Shown here piece by piece: positions 59,661 through 64,000 of a DNA stretch of 64,000 nt (position 1 is its first letter; every line of letters begins with the position of its first letter). A program made the position numbers and the translations under genes. Source of the stretch: an uncultured Bacilli bacterium. Lineage in GTDB: Bacteria > Bacillota_I > Bacilli_A > RF39 > UBA660. Below the pieces are notes generated by a model that ran no database searches, was not told the origin of the DNA, and worked only from the letters and a program-made list of their open reading frames with translations. The stretch is from positions 1 through 64,000 of the forward strand of contig CAKOTA010000003.1 of the NCBI GenBank assembly GCA_934119965.1, in the 5' to 3' direction.

Positions 59661-59680
59661 GGGATTTATCCCTTTTTTAT
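59659..59680 (+). terminator. Terminator of the YjcZ-like pair
   Basis: A 6-bp GC-containing stem (AAGGGA/TCCCTT) and U-run on the plus strand, overlapping the second stop codon. Confidence 0.8.
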
Positions 59681-60426
59681 TTTACAATTTCCTTTATACT
59701 ATCGTAATTATATCCTTTACTATAAAGTTTATTTTTTAATTGATATTTTAATTCTTCATTTTTATATTTTTTTGATAATTTTTTTAATAATATTTCATAA
59801 TCTTTTTTAATATTATTTGCTTCATCTATCTTATAATTATCTAGTTCATTTATTATTTCTTCTTTATCATATCCTGATTCTATTAATTCATTTATCATTT
59901 TTTGTTTAAACATATATATTGATTTATTATTACTTTTAATTTTTTTTGATATAATTTTATTTATTCTCTCAGGATAGATATTTTCATATTTTTCTAGTTC
60001 TTCATTTATTTTAGCTAATTCAATATTATGATCTAATAATTCTTTTCTTATTTTATTTGGACCAGTTAAAGTTAAACACATCTTATCACTTATGTAAGCT
60101 TTTAAATATAAATCATCATTTATCAAATTAATACTTTTGAGTTTCTTTATTATTTTTTCTTTTTCTAAACATTCGAGTTTATCAAGGTATTTATTTATTT
60201 CAACTTCACTTCTCATTTTAGTAGAAATATATTTTAATGTTTTATTATAAATATCATAATAATTATTTTCTAAATTTAGTTTGTTATACAAATCAGAATC
60301 AATATTTTTTTTAAATAATAAACCATTATCTAATATTACATCTTCGTATAATTGTAATTTTGTATGATCATCTAATTCTATTAAATATTTACCCGATTTT
60401 TGTTTTTTAATTTTTTCTATATTCAT
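59677..60426 (-). CDS. recX: RecX regulatory protein
   Basis: A 249-residue all-helical protein of the RecX family, which binds RecA filaments and tunes recombination. The repeated three-helix units are visible: LKYISTKMRSEVEINKYL near residue 68, then LNDDLYLKAYISDK-like and GPNKIRKELLDHNI near 120, and further copies to the C-terminus. The length is normal for the Bacillota type. I use ATG 60426, behind GGTGA. It converges with the YjcZ-like pair. Confidence 0.88.
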   Translation of the reverse strand: MNIEKIKKQKSGKYLIELDDHTKLQLYEDVILDNGLLFKKNIDSDLYNKLNLENNYYDIYNKTLKYISTKMRSEVEINKYLDKLECLEKEKIIKKLKSINLINDDLYLKAYISDKMCLTLTGPNKIRKELLDHNIELAKINEELEKYENIYPERINKIISKKIKSNNKSIYMFKQKMINELIESGYDKEEIINELDNYKIDEANNIKKDYEILLKKLSKKYKNEELKYQLKNKLYSKGYNYDSIKEIVK

Positions 60427-60468
60427 TATATCACCATTCACATTATATCAAACATTTGTTTGTTTATC

Positions 60469-60508
60469 AAGTCCTAAAAAAACAGATTACTCTGCTTTTT
60501 TAGGGCTT
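60469..60508 (-). terminator. Terminator of ssb
   Basis: A long hairpin (60469-60486 with 60491-60508, small bulges) contains the last codons and stop of ssb and is followed by U-rich sequence. Confidence 0.75.
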
Positions 60509-60819
60509 GATAAATAAGTCACTTTTTCAGCTACTACTTCTACTACTTGTCTTCTTGTTTCTTCATCTAGTTCAATATTTCGTGATTGAATTCTTCCTTT
60601 TACACCTAATAAATCACCTTTATGGCAATATTCGGCTGCATTTTCAGCAATACCCTTCCATAAAACACAAGTTATAAAGTCAGTATCATATTCACCATCA
60701 ACATTTTTATAACTGCGGGGAACTGCTAAAGTAATATTAGTAACTTTATTACCATTTTCAGTTGTATAAAGTTCAGGATCTCTCACTAATCTACCTACTA
60801 TCACAGTTTGATTAAGCAT
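60487..60819 (-). CDS. ssb: Single-stranded DNA-binding protein, short form
   Basis: A 110-residue OB-fold protein. MLNQTVIVGRLVRDPEL and DFITCVLWKGIAENAAEYC are SSB signatures. The usual disordered C-tail with acidic DDDIPF-like tip is missing; it ends SSPKKAE. It may therefore be a second, SsbB-like protein for competence or repair. I use ATG 60819, behind AGGAGG. The usual neighbours rpsF and rpsR are absent. Confidence 0.92.
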   Translation of the reverse strand: MLNQTVIVGRLVRDPELYTTENGNKVTNITLAVPRSYKNVDGEYDTDFITCVLWKGIAENAAEYCHKGDLLGVKGRIQSRNIELDEETRRQVVEVVAEKVTYLSSPKKAE

Positions 60820-60852
60820 AATTTCCTCCTTTCTGTAATCAATATACATAAT

Positions 60853-60888
60853 AAAAAAAAGGATTTCAAATGACTAAAAATCCTTTTT
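60853..60888 (-). terminator. Terminator of sufB
   Basis: An 11-bp stem (60856-60866 with 60878-60888) with an 11-nt loop and U-run, about 80 nt after the sufB stop. Confidence 0.75.
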
Positions 60889-60890
60889 CA

Positions 60891-60923
60891 CTAACCAATT
60901 TTTTTAATTGTCTAACCAATTTT
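60891..60923. repeat. Two direct repeats between sufB and ssb
   Basis: CTAACCAATTTT occurs at 60891-60902 and again at 60912-60923, 21 bp apart (two helical turns), which could be an operator for ssb. Confidence 0.5.
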
Positions 60924-60964
60924 ACAATTTGAATGCAATATTTGTATAAAACAAACAAAATTCA

Positions 60965-62266
60965 CTAAAAATAATTTTTTAGTAAATTATTTAATTCTAC
61001 TGCATATTCCATTGGAAGTTCTTCTCTAAATCTATCAATAAATCCCATTATAATTAATTCTTTAGCTTTTTCTTCGCTAATTCCCCTACTCATTAAATAG
61101 AATAATTTATCTTTTGATATTTTAGAAACAGTTGCTTCATGATTGATATTAGATGATTCATTATTTACGATATTAGTTGGAATTGTATCAGATTTAGATA
61201 TATCATCTAATATAATGGTATCACATTTAACTATAGCACTAGAGTTAGTAGCATTCTTACTTATTTTAACTAATCCCCTATATGTTGCATTTCCACCATT
61301 AGCCGCTACCGATTTACTAATAATATTACTTTCAGTATAAGGCGCTAAATGGATCATTTTAGCTCCTGCATCTTGTATTTGATCTTTGGTAGCAATTGCA
61401 ATTGATATACAATTTCCTTTTGCTTTTTTACCATTTAAAATACAGCAAGGATATTTCATATTAGTTTTAGATCCAATATTACCATCTATCCATTCCATTA
61501 AACCATTCTCTTCAACAATTGCTCTCTTAGTAACTAAATTATAAACATCTGTTGACCAATTTTGAATAGTCGTATAACGACATTTAGCATTTTTCTCAAC
61601 ATAAATTTCAACAACCGCAGCGTGTAAAGAATCTGAAGTATATGTAGGGGCTGTACAACCTTCCATATAGTGTAAACTAGAGTTTTCACCAACAACTATA
61701 ATTGTTCTTTCAAATTGTCCCATATTTTTACTATTAATTCTAAAGTAACTTTGTAATGGTCTATCAATAACAGTATTAGGCGGAATATAAATAAATGTTC
61801 CTCCGCTCCATACTGCTCCATTTAAAGCAGTGTATTTATTTTCATCATATTTAACTAAATTGTTAAAATATTTTTTAAATATATCAGGATATTTTTTTAA
61901 GGCTGTATCTGTATCACAAAATATTACATTTTTTTCTTCTAGATACTCTAACATATTATGATATACAACTTCACTATCAAATTGAGCTCCAACACCATCT
62001 AAATATTTATGTTCAGCTTCTATTAAACCGATTTTATCGAAAGTTTCTTTTATATCTTTATCAACATCATTCCAATTATCTTTTAAATCAGATATTTTTT
62101 TATAATAGTTAATTATATCAAAATCTATATCTAATTTTGGACCAAAATTTGGATTATTTAATTCAATAAATTTTTTATAAGCATTTATTCTAAAATTTTT
62201 CATCCATAGTGGTTCTTTTTTTATTTTTGATATTTCTTCTACTTTTTCTATATTAATATTTTTCAT
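60965..62266 (-). CDS. sufB: Fe-S scaffold protein SufB
   Basis: A 433-residue scaffold that receives sulfur and builds Fe-S clusters with SufC and SufD. The family core is visible in EGCTAPTYTSDSLHAAVVEI near residue 200, YTTIQNWS, and the C-terminal NHEATVSKISKDKLFYLMSRGI. I use ATG 62266, behind GGTGA; a TTG further upstream is unlikely. It lies about 41 kb from sufC-sufD-sufS, next to polA, so the pathway is split. Confidence 0.95.
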   Translation of the reverse strand: MKNINIEKVEEISKIKKEPLWMKNFRINAYKKFIELNNPNFGPKLDIDFDIINYYKKISDLKDNWNDVDKDIKETFDKIGLIEAEHKYLDGVGAQFDSEVVYHNMLEYLEEKNVIFCDTDTALKKYPDIFKKYFNNLVKYDENKYTALNGAVWSGGTFIYIPPNTVIDRPLQSYFRINSKNMGQFERTIIVVGENSSLHYMEGCTAPTYTSDSLHAAVVEIYVEKNAKCRYTTIQNWSTDVYNLVTKRAIVEENGLMEWIDGNIGSKTNMKYPCCILNGKKAKGNCISIAIATKDQIQDAGAKMIHLAPYTESNIISKSVAANGGNATYRGLVKISKNATNSSAIVKCDTIILDDISKSDTIPTNIVNNESSNINHEATVSKISKDKLFYLMSRGISEEKAKELIIMGFIDRFREELPMEYAVELNNLLKNYF

Positions 62267-62305
62267 ACTAATCACCAATCAATATTATATCTTATTTTAT
62301 TTAAA

Positions 62306-62333
62306 ATAAAAAGCAAAATTTTTTATTTTGCTT
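62306..62333 (-). terminator. Terminator of polA
   Basis: A 9-bp stem (62311-62319 with 62325-62333) with U-run, overlapping the polA stop codon. Confidence 0.85.
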
Positions 62334-64000
62334 CATACCAATCATTTCCATATTCAAAATCGACTTTAAGTGGTACTGATATTTTATAACAATTTTCCAT
62401 AATGTTATCAGCTATTTCAATTACTTTATCTAGTTCTTCTTTTAAACAATCAAATACTAATTCATCGTGTACTTGTAAAATCATTTTTGATTTAATATTT
62501 TGTTTTTTAAATTCTTTATCAATTTCCACCATTGCTAACTTAATTAGATCAGCACAAGTTCCTTGAATTGGTGTATTAAGTGCAATTCTTTCACCACTTG
62601 CTTGAATATTTTTATTTTTATTAAACAGTTCTGGTATTGTTCTGATTCTACCCATCAATGTTCTTACATATCCATCAATATATGCTTTACTAATTGTTGT
62701 TTCCATATATTCTTTTATACCTGGATAAGTATTTAAGTAATTTTTGATAAATTGATCAGCTTCAGTAGTTGAAATTTTTAAATTTTCTGATAAACCATAT
62801 TTACTGATTCCATAAATAATTCCAAAGTTTACGGCTTTAGCAATTCTTCTATCATTAGATGTTACTTCATCAATACTTTTATTAAATATATCTGATGCTG
62901 TTTTAGTATGAATATCAACATTATTTAAAAACGCATCTTTAAGAGAATCTATATTAGCCATATGAGCCATTAATCTAAGTTCAACTTGAGAATAATCACC
63001 ACTAACTATTACTGAGTTTGGACTTGGAACAAAAGCTTTTCTAATCATTCTTCCATATTCATTTCTAATTGGAATATTTTGTAAGTTTGGATCAATTGAT
63101 GATAATCTACCTGTTCTAGTTAATGTTTGGGTATAAATTGTATGTATTTTGCCATCTTCTAAAATATAGTTTTTTAATCCCTCAATATAGGTTGTATATA
63201 ATTTAGTAACTAATCTATATTCAATTATTTTATCAATAATTGGATGTTCATTTCTTATTTTTTCTAAGATATCTATTGATGTAGAAAAACCTTTTTTATT
63301 TTTTTTACCGTGCATCAAGTTTAATTTTTCAAATAATATTTCTCCTAATTGTTTAGGTGATGCTATATTAAATGTTGTTCCTGCTAAATCATATATTTCT
63401 TGTTCTAAAACTTCTATTTTTCCTCTAAATTCAACTCCCATTTCATCTAAAGTATCAACATTAACATAAACTCCATTAAATTCCATATCTCCTAAAACAT
63501 AAGAAAGTGGTATTTCAATTTCTTTAAACAAATATGTTAATTCTTTTTTTTCAATATTACTATATAGTAGTTCTTTTGTATCATAAATAAATCTAGCTTT
63601 TTTACAAGCTTCTTTGGCTGTTATTCTTGAATCACATTCTACATATATTTCTTTTGATTTTAGTTTTTTGTACATTGTATCGTAAAATGTAATATCATAG
63701 TTTAAAGTATTTGCTAAATAAGAAACATCATCTTTTATATTATATTCAAGTAGATATCCGGCTATTTCAGCATCATAATCAATACTTCTTAATTCTTTAC
63801 CTAATTTTTTTAAGATTACATAATGTTTCTTTAAATCATATGTATATTTAATATTTTCATTAATTACTTTTGGATCAAATATTTCATATGGAATAAAAAT
63901 ATTTTCTTTACTATTTGATATTGCTATTCCTAATATTTTAGACATATGATAATTATAACCTAATATTTCAATATATATGCTTGATGGTTCAGTTATATTA
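62323..64000 (-). CDS. polA: DNA polymerase I (5' part outside window)
   Basis: A C-terminal part of 558 residues of DNA polymerase I, which fills gaps and replaces RNA primers. The frame stays open from the window edge through the ATG at 63945, and the residues before it (EILGYNYH) continue the family alignment, so that ATG is internal. The first ~150 visible residues are the 3'-5' exonuclease-like domain. Motif A is VSGDYSQVELR near residue 330 of the 63945 frame, motif B RIAKAVNFGIIYG, motif C QVHDELV. The 5' nuclease domain must lie outside. Confidence 0.96.
   Translation of the reverse strand, partial: NITEPSSIYIEILGYNYHMSKILGIAISNSKENIFIPYEIFDPKVINENIKYTYDLKKHYVILKKLGKELRSIDYDAEIAGYLLEYNIKDDVSYLANTLNYDITFYDTMYKKLKSKEIYVECDSRITAKEACKKARFIYDTKELLYSNIEKKELTYLFKEIEIPLSYVLGDMEFNGVYVNVDTLDEMGVEFRGKIEVLEQEIYDLAGTTFNIASPKQLGEILFEKLNLMHGKKNKKGFSTSIDILEKIRNEHPIIDKIIEYRLVTKLYTTYIEGLKNYILEDGKIHTIYTQTLTRTGRLSSIDPNLQNIPIRNEYGRMIRKAFVPSPNSVIVSGDYSQVELRLMAHMANIDSLKDAFLNNVDIHTKTASDIFNKSIDEVTSNDRRIAKAVNFGIIYGISKYGLSENLKISTTEADQFIKNYLNTYPGIKEYMETTISKAYIDGYVRTLMGRIRTIPELFNKNKNIQASGERIALNTPIQGTCADLIKLAMVEIDKEFKKQNIKSKMILQVHDELVFDCLKEELDKVIEIADNIMENCYKISVPLKVDFEYGNDWYEAK

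Noticed and set aside
62323..63945. polA as a short polymerase starting at ATG 63945
   Set aside because: The frame is open to the window edge, the upstream residues fit the family, and no ribosome site precedes the ATG.

Overview
The window is 64 kb of very AT-rich DNA, compactly coded, with about 55 of 64 genes on the minus strand. The gene families point to an uncultured or poorly characterised low-GC Bacillota, of the Bacilli/Erysipelotrichia type often seen in gut metagenomes. The evidence is five T-box leaders, DivIVA/SepF, L28, PrsA, SUF, SepF-DivIVA-IleS synteny and Gram-positive style short intergenic regions with strong Shine-Dalgarno sequences. Small sporulation-family proteins (a Cse60 homologue and two YjcZ-like microproteins) and a broken SigE/SigK-type sigma gene suggest a spore-forming ancestry. 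No rRNA, phage, IS element or CRISPR array was found.

Layout. 1-4.4 kb: a histidine kinase cut by the window edge, an acyl-CoA ligase, and a TcdA-type enzyme with an unknown partner. 4.5-5.7 kb: two tandemly duplicated pseudopilin genes. 5.8-12.5 kb: valS and leuS operons, each led by a T-box and an accessory gene. 12.6-16.9 kb: two more pilin-like genes, a plus-strand pair with an HExxH protein, and enolase. 17-21.4 kb: sufC-sufD-sufS and unknowns. 21.5-28 kb: priA, cse60, an M23 peptidase, a YgjP-like protein and a YfcC transporter. 28-35.5 kb: a radical SAM protein, two tandem DUF1016 nuclease-like genes (one frameshifted in a homopolymer), tex and a Y-family polymerase. 35.6-41 kb: a Phe T-box operon (alpha/beta hydrolase, pheS, pheT) and tRNA-Glu/tRNA-Asn. 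41.3-48.9 kb: dnaE, rpmB, tgt and small membrane proteins. 49-58 kb: ileS with an Ile T-box, a nonsense-interrupted repeat protein, divIVA, sepF, glyS with a very short Gly T-box-like leader, an interrupted sigma gene and yebC. 58-64 kb: prsA, YjcZ-like genes, recX, ssb, sufB and polA, which runs off the window.

How it fits together. Most of the window is translation (five aminoacyl-tRNA synthetases under tRNA-sensing leaders, two tRNAs, L28, Tgt), DNA replication and repair (DnaE, PolA, PriA, SSB, RecX, Y-family polymerase), Fe-S assembly split over two loci, and division. The accessory signal lies in the pilin-like family without visible assembly machinery, the DUF1016 pair, the plus-strand metalloprotease-like cassette, and three genes interrupted by single small lesions (two apparent GAA-to-TAA changes and one A7-to-A8 run). 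I see no clear multi-gene novel system. The best candidates are the unusual Gly leader, the interrupted genes and the duplicated pilins. Many starts were moved downstream of the longest ORF because a good Shine-Dalgarno sits there.
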